NCBI RefSeq assembly: GCF_945952055.1
Contig: NZ_CAMFHB010000008.1
Coordinates: 1-64,000 of the forward strand
Source: an uncultured Alsobacter sp.
GTDB lineage: Bacteria > Pseudomonadota > Alphaproteobacteria > Rhizobiales > Beijerinckiaceae
Direction of reading: 5' to 3'
Length of the DNA stretch: 64,000 nt
The translations under genes were made by a program, and so were the position numbers. Below are positions 26,527 to 35,943 of this stretch, piece by piece; the stretch's first letter is position 1; every line of letters begins with the position of its first letter. Under the pieces are notes generated by a model. That model had not been told where the DNA came from, made no database searches, and saw nothing but the letters and a program-made list of their open reading frames with translations.

Positions 26527-26677
26527 CTTTCGCCTCCTTGGTCAGGATCTCGACCTCGGTCGTCTTCTGGCCGAGCTTCTTCTGGTTTTTCAGGAGGGTC
26601 ATGACGACCCCGGCGATCCCCCCGCCCCCCACGAGGAGGGCGAGGAGCCACAGCGCGAGCTGGGTGCCGGTGCTCAT
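26444..26677 (-). CDS. Inner-membrane spanin-like protein (i-spanin/Rz candidate)
   Basis: N-terminal TM LALWLLALLVGGGGIAGVVMTLL then charged helical segment; overlaps the lipoprotein gene by about 83 bp. Confidence 0.6.
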   Translation of the reverse strand: MSTGTQLALWLLALLVGGGGIAGVVMTLLKNQKKLGQKTTEVEILTKEAKDAAVTGAIVAERVDRSDVVGRMRNSQF

Positions 26678-27183
26678 TTCGGGGCCGCAGGGACCGCCGC
26701 GTCGACGCGGGCCAGGATCATGGCCTCCAGCCGGTCAGGCGTGATGTTGAAGTGCTTGAGGGCCTGAGGCACCGCCTCGAGCGCATACTGCGCGGCATGG
26801 GCCACCAGCGTCGACTTGAGGTCGATGGTGGGCGAGGCACCCCCCATCCCCTTCACCTGGGAGAAGCCGTAGGCGATGGCCTTGTCGAGGGCATCGTTCA
26901 CGACCTGGCGCTGCTTGTCGTCGATCGACAGGCCGAGCGTCTTGGTGATGGCCGCGATCAGCCGGGCCGCGATCCACGCCGCCAGGGCCAGGACCAGCGG
27001 CTCGCCGTAGCTGATGGCGAGGTCGAAGAGCGGCCGGAGGTTGAGGACGGTCGTCGCGGTGGCATCCGCCGCGAACGCCGGCAGCGTCGAGAGGACGACG
27101 AGCAGCGCGATCAGGAGGAGGAAGATCGAGAACGCAACGCGGCCGAAGGTGATCGGCCGCTCGTAGGGGTAAGAGCGGATCAT
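26674..27183 (-). CDS. Holin candidate (LLH-family-like)
   Basis: Two hydrophobic segments near N-terminus, then VVNDALDKAIAYGFSQVKGMG...AAQYALEAVPQALKHFNITPDRLEAMILARV. Confidence 0.65.
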   Translation of the reverse strand: MIRSYPYERPITFGRVAFSIFLLLIALLVVLSTLPAFAADATATTVLNLRPLFDLAISYGEPLVLALAAWIAARLIAAITKTLGLSIDDKQRQVVNDALDKAIAYGFSQVKGMGGASPTIDLKSTLVAHAAQYALEAVPQALKHFNITPDRLEAMILARVDAAVPAAPK

Positions 27184-27219
27184 GGGAAGTCCCGTTCGAT
27201 GGAGGGCTTGGGGAAGTCG

Positions 27220-27717
27220 TCAGCCGACGCGCGCCGCCTGGAAGTGCATGGCGTCCACGCTGGTGCCAGCCCAGCGCCCGCCCCAGACCCAGCCGTGGGC
27301 CTCGAACGTGCTGACGACGACGTCGCCGGGCTGGAAGAAGTGCTTGGCGGCGTGGTGGCCGTTGCGGTCCACGTCGAAGTCGATGGCGCAGCCGTAGCTG
27401 TGCATGGAGAGCGAGGACCGGCCGCGCATCAGGCGGAACTCATAGGAGCCGCCGTAGTCGGTGATCCCGCAGGCATCGGCCTTGGTCTGGTCGTGCCCGC
27501 ACCTCTCCCAGATCTCGGCCAGGATCATGCGCAGATCGTCGGCGCACTTGCGGTGGATCCGCACCGAGCGGACCGGCGCGCCGCCGTAGAGCATCCGGAA
27601 CGGCGGCACGATATTGACGATGTTCTGGAGCTTCCAGACAGGGTTCTCCTGCCCGTTGGTGCCGCGCGGGTTGCCGTAGAAGCTGTCGCACTGCGACTGG
27701 AGGGGCCAGGTGGGCAT
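27220..27717 (-). CDS. Endolysin, peptidase M15-like (D-Ala-D-Ala carboxypeptidase fold)
   Basis: SMHSYGCAIDFDVDRN (SxHxxGxAxD) ... DAMHFQ. Confidence 0.85.
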   Translation of the reverse strand: MPTWPLQSQCDSFYGNPRGTNGQENPVWKLQNIVNIVPPFRMLYGGAPVRSVRIHRKCADDLRMILAEIWERCGHDQTKADACGITDYGGSYEFRLMRGRSSLSMHSYGCAIDFDVDRNGHHAAKHFFQPGDVVVSTFEAHGWVWGGRWAGTSVDAMHFQAARVG

Positions 27718-27727
27718 GGTCAGTCCC

Positions 27728-28666
27728 TCACAGACAGTTGCGGTCTTCGTTGCGGCTGCTGAAATAGGCGGTGATCGCCCGTTTCAGCTCGGGCTTGTTC
27801 CCGGCGAGCTCGAGCACGCCATGCAGGTTGCGCTTGAGATCCACGTCGGGATCGAAGCCGTGCTGCATGAGGATGTCCCAGCGGGAGATGTACTGGCGCG
27901 AGGCCTTCGTGCCGTGCCAGCCGTGCTCGATGGTGCCGGGCACGTAGCCGAGGTTGCCGGCGATGTGGTGCTGCGCCCGGTCCTGCCAGGCGAAGATCGG
28001 CCGCTCGTAGGCCTTCGAGATCCAGCCCGGCATGGAGTGCCGCGCCTTGTTCACCAGGGCGAGCGCCATGTGATGGTCGCCCGCGCCGAGCGCCGCGGTC
28101 TCGATCAGGCCGCCGACAGCCTCCAGCGCCCGGCGGGTCGCCGCCCAGGCGTAGCCCGGGTGGGAGAACTCGTAGGGAGCGCCGCGCCCGATGCACTCGG
28201 GCTTCTCGACCCAGTTGCGGCCGAATGACAGGTGATGCCCGACATGCTCGCCGTTGGGGCCGAGGTCGTAGCAGTCGGACCAGGGCTGGATCACGTCGTA
28301 GTGCTGCAGGGCGTAGACCGCGGCCTCGGCCCAATCCCGGCGCCGGAAGGTGATGTCGGCGTCCACCCACGCCACGTACTTCCAGCCCGCCGGCAGGTTC
28401 TGGAGCCCGATGTTGATCAGGTTCTCCTTGATCCACAGGTGGGTCTTGGCGTGGACCGCGACGTGCCGCAGGCGCTTGCCGGATGGATCGAGGCGGGCGA
28501 GATCCGCATGGAGGTGCGGGATGTCGCCGTAGGCGCACTCGACGATGGTGAGGTTCACACCGCTCTCGAGCATGTGGTGGACGAACTGGAGGAACAGCTT
28601 GTTCCGGGTCGCCCAGCGCATGGGGTTGTTGATCACGGTGACGACGTGAAGCAGGTCGGATCGCAC
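27728..28666 (-). CDS. Glycosyltransferase-like (GT-A) phage protein
   Basis: LHVVTVINNPMRWATRNKLFLQFVHHMLE...LQNLPAGWKYVAWVDADITFRRRDWAEAAVYALQHYDVIQPWSDCYDLGPN; DxD-type WVDADI. Confidence 0.7.
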   Translation of the reverse strand: MRSDLLHVVTVINNPMRWATRNKLFLQFVHHMLESGVNLTIVECAYGDIPHLHADLARLDPSGKRLRHVAVHAKTHLWIKENLINIGLQNLPAGWKYVAWVDADITFRRRDWAEAAVYALQHYDVIQPWSDCYDLGPNGEHVGHHLSFGRNWVEKPECIGRGAPYEFSHPGYAWAATRRALEAVGGLIETAALGAGDHHMALALVNKARHSMPGWISKAYERPIFAWQDRAQHHIAGNLGYVPGTIEHGWHGTKASRQYISRWDILMQHGFDPDVDLKRNLHGVLELAGNKPELKRAITAYFSSRNEDRNCL

Positions 28667-28688
28667 GGGGAGGCTCCGTGGCAGGGTT

Positions 28689-29177
28689 TCAGGTGAGGAT
28701 GAGGAGCAGGCCCCACAGCGCGCCGGTCAGGATCTCAGCGACGGGCACGAAGATGGCCGGCGGGGCGACGGCCTTGGCGAAGGCGTAGAGGGCGGTCTGG
28801 ACCCATCCCGCGAGCCAGGCCCAGGGATGCACCAGCCAGATCGGGGCGAAGGCGATCGTGTTGCGGATCGAGAACGCCAGGACGTGGTCGTCGCCGGCGA
28901 GGACCTCGACGGCGGCTTCGAAGGTGGTCGGCGGCCGGTCGGGGGTGACGGCGCCGAAGGTGTACCAGCGGCCCCAGGGCAGCAGGGACCAGTAGAGCCA
29001 GGCCGCGCCGAGCGCCGCCGCCGCCAGCGGGGGATGGTGCACGGCGGCAAGCCCGCCCATCAGGGGCGCGACCCAGAAGCGGGGATGGCCGGGAAGGCGG
29101 TCCCCGAAAAAGCCACCGCCGCGGACCCTGTTCAGGACCGCGGCGGCGAGGATGACCAGCCATGTGGATGCGCTCAT
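28689..29177 (-). CDS. Membrane hypothetical phage protein
   Basis: Several hydrophobic segments; intact ORF in the operon. Confidence 0.5.
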   Translation of the reverse strand: MSASTWLVILAAAVLNRVRGGGFFGDRLPGHPRFWVAPLMGGLAAVHHPPLAAAALGAAWLYWSLLPWGRWYTFGAVTPDRPPTTFEAAVEVLAGDDHVLAFSIRNTIAFAPIWLVHPWAWLAGWVQTALYAFAKAVAPPAIFVPVAEILTGALWGLLLILT

Positions 29178-29192
29178 GCGGGCGCCATGGCG

Positions 29193-29660
29193 TCAGAACT
29201 GCGCGGCGAGCGCCGCGGCCGCGGCCGGGACCGCCGGCCACTTCGCGTCGGCCGTGTAGTCGGGATCGCCGGCATCGGCCAGCGCCCGCCAGGTGGACCG
29301 CATCGACGCGATCCACTGGACGGCGCCCTGGAACGCGGCAACCTGCGCCTCCTCGGCCGACGACAGCGTGCCCTTGAGGCCCAGCAGCGCGAAGTAGGCG
29401 GACATGTTGCGCTGCGTGGCGTCGCTCGCGATCGCCTCGATCCGCCGTGCGCACTCGGCGCGGTAGGCGTCACGCGGGATCGCCGAGAGCTTCGTGAGAT
29501 CCAGCGCCGCGACGGCCGCGGCGAGATCGTCGGGCACCTTGAGGGTGCCGTGCCCCAGCTGCTCCCCGTTGCCGTCGACGGCGGGGAAGAACATGAGGCG
29601 GTGGGCGTCGGCGCCGAGGGCGGCGCCGATCTTGGCGACATCGTCGTTGGTGACTTGCAT
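29193..29660 (-). CDS. Tail-fibre-associated hypothetical protein
   Basis: Intact ORF directly downstream of the fibre gene in transcription order. Confidence 0.5.
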   Translation of the reverse strand: MQVTNDDVAKIGAALGADAHRLMFFPAVDGNGEQLGHGTLKVPDDLAAAVAALDLTKLSAIPRDAYRAECARRIEAIASDATQRNMSAYFALLGLKGTLSSAEEAQVAAFQGAVQWIASMRSTWRALADAGDPDYTADAKWPAVPAAAAALAAQF

Positions 29661-29669
29661 GGGGCGGCC

Positions 29670-31109
29670 TCACTTGCCGAGGAAGATCACGCTGAACCCG
29701 CACGGGGAGTTCTGCGTCTGACTGGAGTTCTGCGCGAAGCTCTGGAGGACCTTGTCGCCGACGTTGAGCTTGCGCACGACGCTGCCGGCCGAGAACGGGC
29801 CGGTCACCATGCCGCCGTTGCCGCCGTTCGAGCTGCCGCCCACCGAGGGGTAGGTGGAGCCGCCGTCCGTCGAGAGGCCGATGGCCTGCACCCAGCCATA
29901 GGGGTTGAGGGTGCTCGACGTGCCCGGGACCGCCAGGTTGGTGCCGAGCCAGCCCGAGATCAGATACCAGCCGTCCTCGCCGGTCCCGATGGTCAGGATG
30001 CCGCTCGAGAAGGTGGAGGTGCTGAAATTGTTGGTGACCGTGCCGTAGGTGCTGACCGTGACCGATACGCCGCCGCCTGCGACGTTGAACGTGGTCGCCG
30101 GCAGCGCCACCAGGCCGAACAGCGGCTTGTTGTTGACGATGTTGATGACCGACTGCGGCAGGCCGCCGCTGACCACACGGAAGCTGGTTCCGTCGTAGAC
30201 CGCGTCGAACACGCACGACGCCGGTAGGTCGCCGGCCACCAACGCCGTGCCGTCGGCGCGCACCAGCGTCTTGGCGCCCAGGCCGCTGACATTGAGCGTC
30301 GGGGTCGTGGTGGTGTTGGCCGCGGCCGACTTCTTGATCGTGAACCGCTGGTAGGCCGAATAGGCCGAGACCGCCGGCAGCGGGGTGATGACCAGCGCGT
30401 TCGCCGTGCCGCTGTCGGCGAAGGCCGTCACGGTCTGGTTCTGGATCAGCTGGGGGATGGTCCCCAGCTTAGCGAACAGGAACGGCGCGGCGGCGTACTG
30501 CGTGATGTTCGAGTTCAGGATCTGGGTCTGGCCGAAGGCGACCGTCACCACGAACAGACCGGTGTAGCCCGCGTCGGGCGTGGGCGTGACCTGCGATCCG
30601 GTGGCGGCCGCGGTGCCGGCCTTGGCCGAGTAGGCCACGCCGCCCTGGCGAACGGTGAAGTTCGACGTGCCCGCACCGCCCGGGCCCGAATAGGCCACCG
30701 AGGGGTTGGCGGCATTGTAGTAGGGCAGAACCGTCGACCCGCCGTCCGTCTCCGAGAACTGGACCTGGATCAGGTAGTTGATCGACTGGCCCGAGGTGCC
30801 CGGCGCCGCGCAGGCGAGGTTCACCGTGTCGAGCAGCAGGCCCTGCTTGACCAGGCTGTGGGTGGTGTCCAAGGCAAGCGAGCCATAGGCCGAGGCGTCG
30901 GTGCTCGTGTAGGTGTAGATCGCGCCGGCGGTGAGCTGCACCGTCAGGTTCGGGGCGGCCTGCTGGATGCAGGTGAAGCCGTCGACGACGGTGCTCGTTC
31001 CCAGGCAGGCCTGGGCCAGCCAGCCGAGGCCGATCATCGCGTACTTGTTGGTGTAGAGAAGATCCGTGTCGAGCGGGATCGCACCCGGATAGGTGATGAG
31101 ACGGTTCAT
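29670..31109 (-). CDS. Tail fibre protein
   Basis: MNRLITYPGAIPLDTDLLYTNKYAMIGLGWLAQACLGTSTVVDGFTCIQQ...; Gly/Thr/Ser-rich beta protein next to baseplate genes. Confidence 0.75.
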   Translation of the reverse strand: MNRLITYPGAIPLDTDLLYTNKYAMIGLGWLAQACLGTSTVVDGFTCIQQAAPNLTVQLTAGAIYTYTSTDASAYGSLALDTTHSLVKQGLLLDTVNLACAAPGTSGQSINYLIQVQFSETDGGSTVLPYYNAANPSVAYSGPGGAGTSNFTVRQGGVAYSAKAGTAAATGSQVTPTPDAGYTGLFVVTVAFGQTQILNSNITQYAAAPFLFAKLGTIPQLIQNQTVTAFADSGTANALVITPLPAVSAYSAYQRFTIKKSAAANTTTTPTLNVSGLGAKTLVRADGTALVAGDLPASCVFDAVYDGTSFRVVSGGLPQSVINIVNNKPLFGLVALPATTFNVAGGGVSVTVSTYGTVTNNFSTSTFSSGILTIGTGEDGWYLISGWLGTNLAVPGTSSTLNPYGWVQAIGLSTDGGSTYPSVGGSSNGGNGGMVTGPFSAGSVVRKLNVGDKVLQSFAQNSSQTQNSPCGFSVIFLGK

Positions 31110-31134
31110 GAAGGGCCTCGATGGGGAGGGAGCG

Positions 31135-31812
31135 TCAGACCAGCTTGGTCCAGGCGGTCGACCCGGCGGGGATGACCGAAGCGACGGCGGCGTAAATGTC
31201 GGCGTCCGTGACGGCGCCGACGATGTTCGACAGGGACCCGTAGGCCGCCCGGCTCGCCTGGCCGTAGCCGCCGGCGGGCTGGCCATAGCCGTTGATGAGC
31301 GGGATGCCCGAGGTGGAGGGCCGGTAGGCCGTGACGAAGAACTGGTTGGACAGCTGGAGCGAGCCGTAGCCGCCGGCCAGGCCGTAGGCGAGGCCCCGCG
31401 CCGTGGCTGGCGACAGGCTGCCATAGCCGCCCGTGTCGGTGGACAGCTCGGGCTCGAAGATCACCGGGGTGCGCCCGGTGAGGTCGATCAGCATCTGGCG
31501 CAGGCCCGCGCGCGTGGCGCGCACCCGCAGGATTTCCTTGGTGATCGTCAGCCGGAACGACGCGTCCGACTGGTTCACGCCCCGCTTGATGCGCCGGCCG
31601 AAGAAGTCGTAGGCGATCAGGTCCAGGTACGGCGCGGTCGCGGTCGCGATGCGCATCTGGAGCCGCGCGAAGGCGATCATCGTGTAGTAGCCGGCCGCCA
31701 CCGTCGCGAAGCCGGTCAGCAACGCGCTCAGGACCGGCGCGGTGTCGGGGAACCAGGGCGGCAGGACCTTCCGCAGCCGCGCCAGGATGTCGTTGGTGTC
31801 GCCGGTCGCCAT
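31135..31812 (-). CDS. Baseplate/tail protein (P2 gpI-like position)
   Basis: RLRKVLPPWFPD...ATAPYLDLIAYDFFGRRIKRGVNQSDASFRLTITKEILR; directly after the J-like gene. Confidence 0.7.
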   Translation of the reverse strand: MATGDTNDILARLRKVLPPWFPDTAPVLSALLTGFATVAAGYYTMIAFARLQMRIATATAPYLDLIAYDFFGRRIKRGVNQSDASFRLTITKEILRVRATRAGLRQMLIDLTGRTPVIFEPELSTDTGGYGSLSPATARGLAYGLAGGYGSLQLSNQFFVTAYRPSTSGIPLINGYGQPAGGYGQASRAAYGSLSNIVGAVTDADIYAAVASVIPAGSTAWTKLV

Positions 31813-31824
31813 CGATGAGGCTCC

Positions 31825-32952
31825 TCAGGAGATGGTGATCGTGCCGACCGAGCTGATCTGCTTCGCCGAGATGGCCACGTCGGCCGTCCCCGCGTTCAGG
31901 AGCAGCGAACTGACGTTCGTCACGCCAGGCGAGGCGTCGTAGGCGACCTGCGCCAGCTTGGTGTAGTTGATGGGCACGCCCAGGCCGCAGGCCCGGATGT
32001 AGGCCGTGATGGCCGTGCCCACGATGCCCTTCACGGTGTTGGCGTCGTAGCCGGTGAGGATCGTGAGCGTCATCGAGACGTTGATCGGCACCACCACCGG
32101 AGCGAACACCGCGAAGGTCGTGCCGACCGGCCGCACCGCGTCCACAGCCCCATAGACCTGGGTGAGTAGGGTCGAGCTCGGCGTGCCCGTGCCGTCGTCG
32201 ACGACCACGTAGAAGTAGCCGGGGTTCGGGGAGCCGTCGTAGTTGGCGTTCTCGGTGATCGTGTAGGACAGCCCGAGCTGCAGGCTGGACACGGCATAGC
32301 CGACAGCCGCCCGCGTGGCCTTGGACAGGGCCACGATGTAGGCCAGGAAGCGGGTGCGCAGCTGCACGTCGCTCTCGGCGTCCGCGCCGCCCGTCATCGT
32401 CGCGGCGTTGGTCACCGCGTCGACGCCCACGATCGTCGTCGTCATCACCGTGATGGTGCCGGCGAGCACGTTGGAGGCCAGCGACGGCGTGTTGGCCTTC
32501 ACCGGCACGTTCACCGAGGCGACGGTGGCGGCCATGGTGTAGCCGCCGAGCGTGGCCGAATATGCCGAGTTCGCCGTGTCGATCACCACCGTGAAGGACT
32601 GCGTGCCATCGGCGGTCTGGACGACCGCGCCCACGGGCACGAGCGCGGTCCCGGTCGCGGTCAGGCGGGAGAAGGTGACCGTGCCGGCGGAGGCGACCGA
32701 GCCGAGCCGGGACAGACCGAAGTCGGCCACCCAGCTATCCAGGTCGGTGCCGACCGAGGTCGAGGCCCGGGCCAGCGTGAGGACCTGGAGGATGAGCCCC
32801 TGGAGCCACAGGCCGATGGCCGCGTTCGCTTCGACCACGGCACGCAGGATCGATCCGATGGTGAAGTCGACGAGCGCGGTGGCGCGGGCCTGGATGGCCG
32901 CGGCCTGGGCCTGCACGAGCTGGGTGAAAGAGCGGGTGTTCAGGTTGGCCAT
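31825..32952 (-). CDS. Baseplate J / gp47-like protein
   Basis: GSILRAVVEANAAIGLWLQGLI...TDLDSWVADFGLSRLG...SDVQLRTRFLAYIVALSKATRAAVGYAV. Confidence 0.9.
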   Translation of the reverse strand: MANLNTRSFTQLVQAQAAAIQARATALVDFTIGSILRAVVEANAAIGLWLQGLILQVLTLARASTSVGTDLDSWVADFGLSRLGSVASAGTVTFSRLTATGTALVPVGAVVQTADGTQSFTVVIDTANSAYSATLGGYTMAATVASVNVPVKANTPSLASNVLAGTITVMTTTIVGVDAVTNAATMTGGADAESDVQLRTRFLAYIVALSKATRAAVGYAVSSLQLGLSYTITENANYDGSPNPGYFYVVVDDGTGTPSSTLLTQVYGAVDAVRPVGTTFAVFAPVVVPINVSMTLTILTGYDANTVKGIVGTAITAYIRACGLGVPINYTKLAQVAYDASPGVTNVSSLLLNAGTADVAISAKQISSVGTITIS

Positions 32953-32953
32953 G

Positions 32954-33319
32954 TCACACGCTCACGTCGAAAGAGAGGGTCAGCTGCTTGCCGGTCTCGG
33001 CGTCGGAGTAGACGATCCGCACCACGACCCCGTTGAGGATCGGCGAGACGGTGATGACCGGTTCGGGGGTCCGCGCGACGGCGGCCTCGAGGAAGATCTG
33101 GGAGCGGATGAGCGAGGTCAGCGCCTCGACATCCAGGGTCTCGCCGACCCAGCGCGGCAGGCCGGCCCCATATTCAGGATGCCAGATGTAATCGCCGGGG
33201 TTGGTGAGGAGGCGTCGCAGCACGCGCTCGAGGCCGCGCTGCGAGCCGTCGACGGCCAGAAGCCCGCCCGAGCCCGACGCCGTGAGGTCGGACCCGAACA
33301 GGTGGTCGATGTCGGGCAT
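32954..33319 (-). CDS. gpW/gp25-family baseplate protein
   Basis: DGSQRGLERVLRRLLTNPGDYIWHPEYGAGLPRWVGE. Confidence 0.8.
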   Translation of the reverse strand: MPDIDHLFGSDLTASGSGGLLAVDGSQRGLERVLRRLLTNPGDYIWHPEYGAGLPRWVGETLDVEALTSLIRSQIFLEAAVARTPEPVITVSPILNGVVVRIVYSDAETGKQLTLSFDVSV

Positions 33320-33327
33320 GGATCACC

Positions 33328-33888
33328 TCAGGTCGGGCCGCCGGTGTTCGACGGGCCAGGCTGGACGTTGGTGTGGACGTGGGTGGAGCCGACGTTGACG
33401 CCGTTGTGCTTGAGCTGGCCGGACGTGTTGATGTTCAGCGAGCCGGCCGTGATCGTCATCGCCCCCGAACCGCCGTTGATGGCGATGGGCTTGCCGTTGG
33501 TGGCGATCGACAGGTTCCCGTCCTTGTCGGCCTTGATGACGACGCCGGCCTGGGTCTGGATCACGATTTCGCCGGCCTGGGCGACCGGGGGCTGGTCCTT
33601 GTCGGAGAATACCCGGCCTACCGCGATGGCGCTGTCAGGGTCGTCCTCGTGGAAGTGGACCATGAACTGATCGTCGGGCTGGGGCCCGACCGCGATCCCG
33701 ACCCCATTGCCGACGTGCGCCGCCGCGATGGGGATCCAGCCGGTCTCGACGCCCTCCGGTTGGAGCTTAACCTTCACCGCGTGCTTCTGCGGATCGTAGG
33801 AGGTGACCGTGCCGATGCGAGGCGCCGAGCGCGTCTGCATCATGCGCGAGACCTCACGGCGGATCAGCCAGATCAGGTCCTCGCTCAC
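33328..33888 (-). CDS. Baseplate assembly/spike protein (gpV-like)
   Basis: GTG start; GTVTSYDPQKHAVKVKLQPEGVETGWIPIAAAHVGNGVGIAVGPQPDDQFMVHF...HVHTNVQPGPSNTGGPT. Confidence 0.8.
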   Translation of the reverse strand: MSEDLIWLIRREVSRMMQTRSAPRIGTVTSYDPQKHAVKVKLQPEGVETGWIPIAAAHVGNGVGIAVGPQPDDQFMVHFHEDDPDSAIAVGRVFSDKDQPPVAQAGEIVIQTQAGVVIKADKDGNLSIATNGKPIAINGGSGAMTITAGSLNINTSGQLKHNGVNVGSTHVHTNVQPGPSNTGGPT

Positions 33889-34940
33889 GAGCTGCTCCTG
33901 CCCTTGGCGGCGCTCTTGCCGCGGATCGACATGCGGTAGCCGCCGTCGGCCGACATCTCGTGGTCGATGCTGTCGATGGCGTAGGTCTGGTCGAGGGCGG
34001 TGCCGGTGCCGTTGAGCTCCAGGCTCATGCGGGCATCCACGGTGGGATCGCCCGGCATCTCGACCTCGATCGAGATCTCGTGGCGCGTGTTCTCGGAGAG
34101 CCGCTTCTCGGCGATCTTGTCGGCCTGGTCCTGGGTGAGGTTGGGCAGCCGGTACTCGTAGGTGACGCCCTCGCCCTTGCCCTCCAGCTCTTTCTTGGAG
34201 GTGATGGCCTGCTTGGTCTTGTGGTTCCACGACCGGACGTTGACGGTGGCCTTGCCCGAGAGCTTCACGTTGCGGACGTGGCGCAGGCGCAGGAAGTTGC
34301 CGGAGGCGTAGTCGGTCGCCGAAGGCGGCCGGTAGGTGACCCGCAGCGTGCCCTCGGACTTGTCCTCGCCGTCGATCCAGTAGAGCTTTTTGGCCTTGAC
34401 GTACCAGCTCTTGCCCTCGCGGTCGGCGAGGTGCTGCAGGAGCGTGGTCTCGCTCATCTGGTCGGTCAGCTTGGCGAAGTCGCTGCCATAGAGCTTGCCG
34501 GCCTTGCCGGTGCTCGAGGAGCCGCTGGTCACGACCGTGAGGCCATGCCGGCCCGCGATTGTGCGGACGATGTCCTCGGCCTTTTGGTTGAGGAACTTCT
34601 CGTTCGACTTCTTCTCCAGCGCCTCGGCGCCGTTGTCGCGACCCGAGATCTGGAGCGTCCCGCCGGCCCAGTCGAACTCGATCGAGGTCAGCTTGCCGTC
34701 GACGATGGTCTTGCGGTCGGAGCCGTCCGCGGTGAGCCCCATGTCCAGGGTGGCTTCGATTGGCGCGGTGTCCACGAAGTACCCGACCGACAGCCCGGCC
34801 CGGGCCAGCGCCGACATGGGGAGCGTCGCGTTGAAGGTGTCGGAGGACGAGAGCCGGTTCACATGGGCAGAGGCCTGCAGGCAGAGCACCGGGCGCCCGC
34901 CCAGGACGAGCCAGGCGCGCGGATATCGGACCTGGCCCAT
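33885..34940 (-). CDS. Phage late-control gene D-like tail hub protein
   Basis: DTFNATLPMS...LQISGRDNGAEALEKKSNEKFLNQKAEDIVRTIAGRHGL...LLQHLADREGKSWYVKAKKLYWI. Confidence 0.8.
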   Translation of the reverse strand: MGQVRYPRAWLVLGGRPVLCLQASAHVNRLSSSDTFNATLPMSALARAGLSVGYFVDTAPIEATLDMGLTADGSDRKTIVDGKLTSIEFDWAGGTLQISGRDNGAEALEKKSNEKFLNQKAEDIVRTIAGRHGLTVVTSGSSSTGKAGKLYGSDFAKLTDQMSETTLLQHLADREGKSWYVKAKKLYWIDGEDKSEGTLRVTYRPPSATDYASGNFLRLRHVRNVKLSGKATVNVRSWNHKTKQAITSKKELEGKGEGVTYEYRLPNLTQDQADKIAEKRLSENTRHEISIEVEMPGDPTVDARMSLELNGTGTALDQTYAIDSIDHEMSADGGYRMSIRGKSAAKGRSSS

Positions 34941-34947
34941 GGTGACC

Positions 34948-35163
34948 TCACTGGAAGAGAATGCCGCCGTTGCCGGCGTTGGCGTTGGCCGGCGGGATGC
35001 GCAGGGTGACGGTGCCGGTCAGGAAGGGGTCGGTGAGGCCGTTAAGCCTCGCGATCCGGTTCCACTGCGTGGCATCGCCGAGATACTGCGCGGCGATGGC
35101 GAACAGGGTGCCGCCGGTCACGGTGATGACCGTGTTGACGGCGGCCGTGACGATGTCGGCCAT
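34948..35163 (-). CDS. gpX-like / LysM-like tail protein
   Basis: VTGGTLFAIAAQYLGDATQWNRIARLNGLTDPFLTGTVTLRIPP. Confidence 0.75.
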   Translation of the reverse strand: MADIVTAAVNTVITVTGGTLFAIAAQYLGDATQWNRIARLNGLTDPFLTGTVTLRIPPANANAGNGGILFQ

Positions 35164-35171
35164 GGCTCTCC

Positions 35172-35933
35172 TCAGGCGCTGGCGTTGACGAGGTTGGCCT
35201 GCACCCGCCCGAGATAGGAGGCGCAGTCCTGCAGGGCGCTCTGCTGGAGCGTGGCGGAGGCCTGCGCGGACAGGGACGCGGCCAGGGCGGCCGGGTCGAC
35301 GCCGACGTTGTCGACCGTGGCGGCCAGCGTGGCGTCGATCGCATTGGAGGCGGTCGAGGCGATGGCGGCGATCGCCGGCACCGTGTTCGCGATCCCGGTC
35401 AGCGTGGACAGGGACGCGGTCGACAGCGTGCCGGCGGCATCCACGGCGGTCTCGAGCGTGCCCACCGCGGTGGAGAGCGCGGCCGAGCCGGCGGTGGCCA
35501 GCAGGGCGTCAACGCTCGACAGATCGCCCGACACCAGCGCATCGAGGGACGCGCCGATGGCGATGCTGGCCACGCCGGTCGGGTCGGACACGATGTGGCA
35601 CCCGATCCGGTAGGGGATCTGGTAGGCCTTCTCGTAGGTGACCTCGAACGTCGAGATGACGACCTGGAAGTAGAGGCCGCCCCAGGCCAGCGGGATCTGG
35701 GCGCCGGCCTGGCGCAGGCCGTCCAGCAGCCGCGCCCGGGCCATCGCGTCGGGACCGAAGAACAGGCCCGCCCAGCGCGGGTCGGCGTGATCGGAGCCCA
35801 TCGCGTCGACGATGCGCTCGCCCCCGATGAGGCGGTGGGTGGTCAGCATCTGCCGACCACCGAAGTTGATGTTCTCGGGGATCTCGAACGACTTGAAGAC
35901 GACCGGCCCGAGGATGAGGATCGTGTCGGCCAT
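35172..35933 (-). CDS. Phage tail/baseplate protein
   Basis: ILGPVVFKSFEIPENINFGGRQMLTTHRLIGGERIVDAMG...RWAGLFFGPDAMARARLLDGLRQAG. Confidence 0.7.
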   Translation of the reverse strand: MADTILILGPVVFKSFEIPENINFGGRQMLTTHRLIGGERIVDAMGSDHADPRWAGLFFGPDAMARARLLDGLRQAGAQIPLAWGGLYFQVVISTFEVTYEKAYQIPYRIGCHIVSDPTGVASIAIGASLDALVSGDLSSVDALLATAGSAALSTAVGTLETAVDAAGTLSTASLSTLTGIANTVPAIAAIASTASNAIDATLAATVDNVGVDPAALAASLSAQASATLQQSALQDCASYLGRVQANLVNASA

Positions 35934-35943
35934 CGGTCACCCC

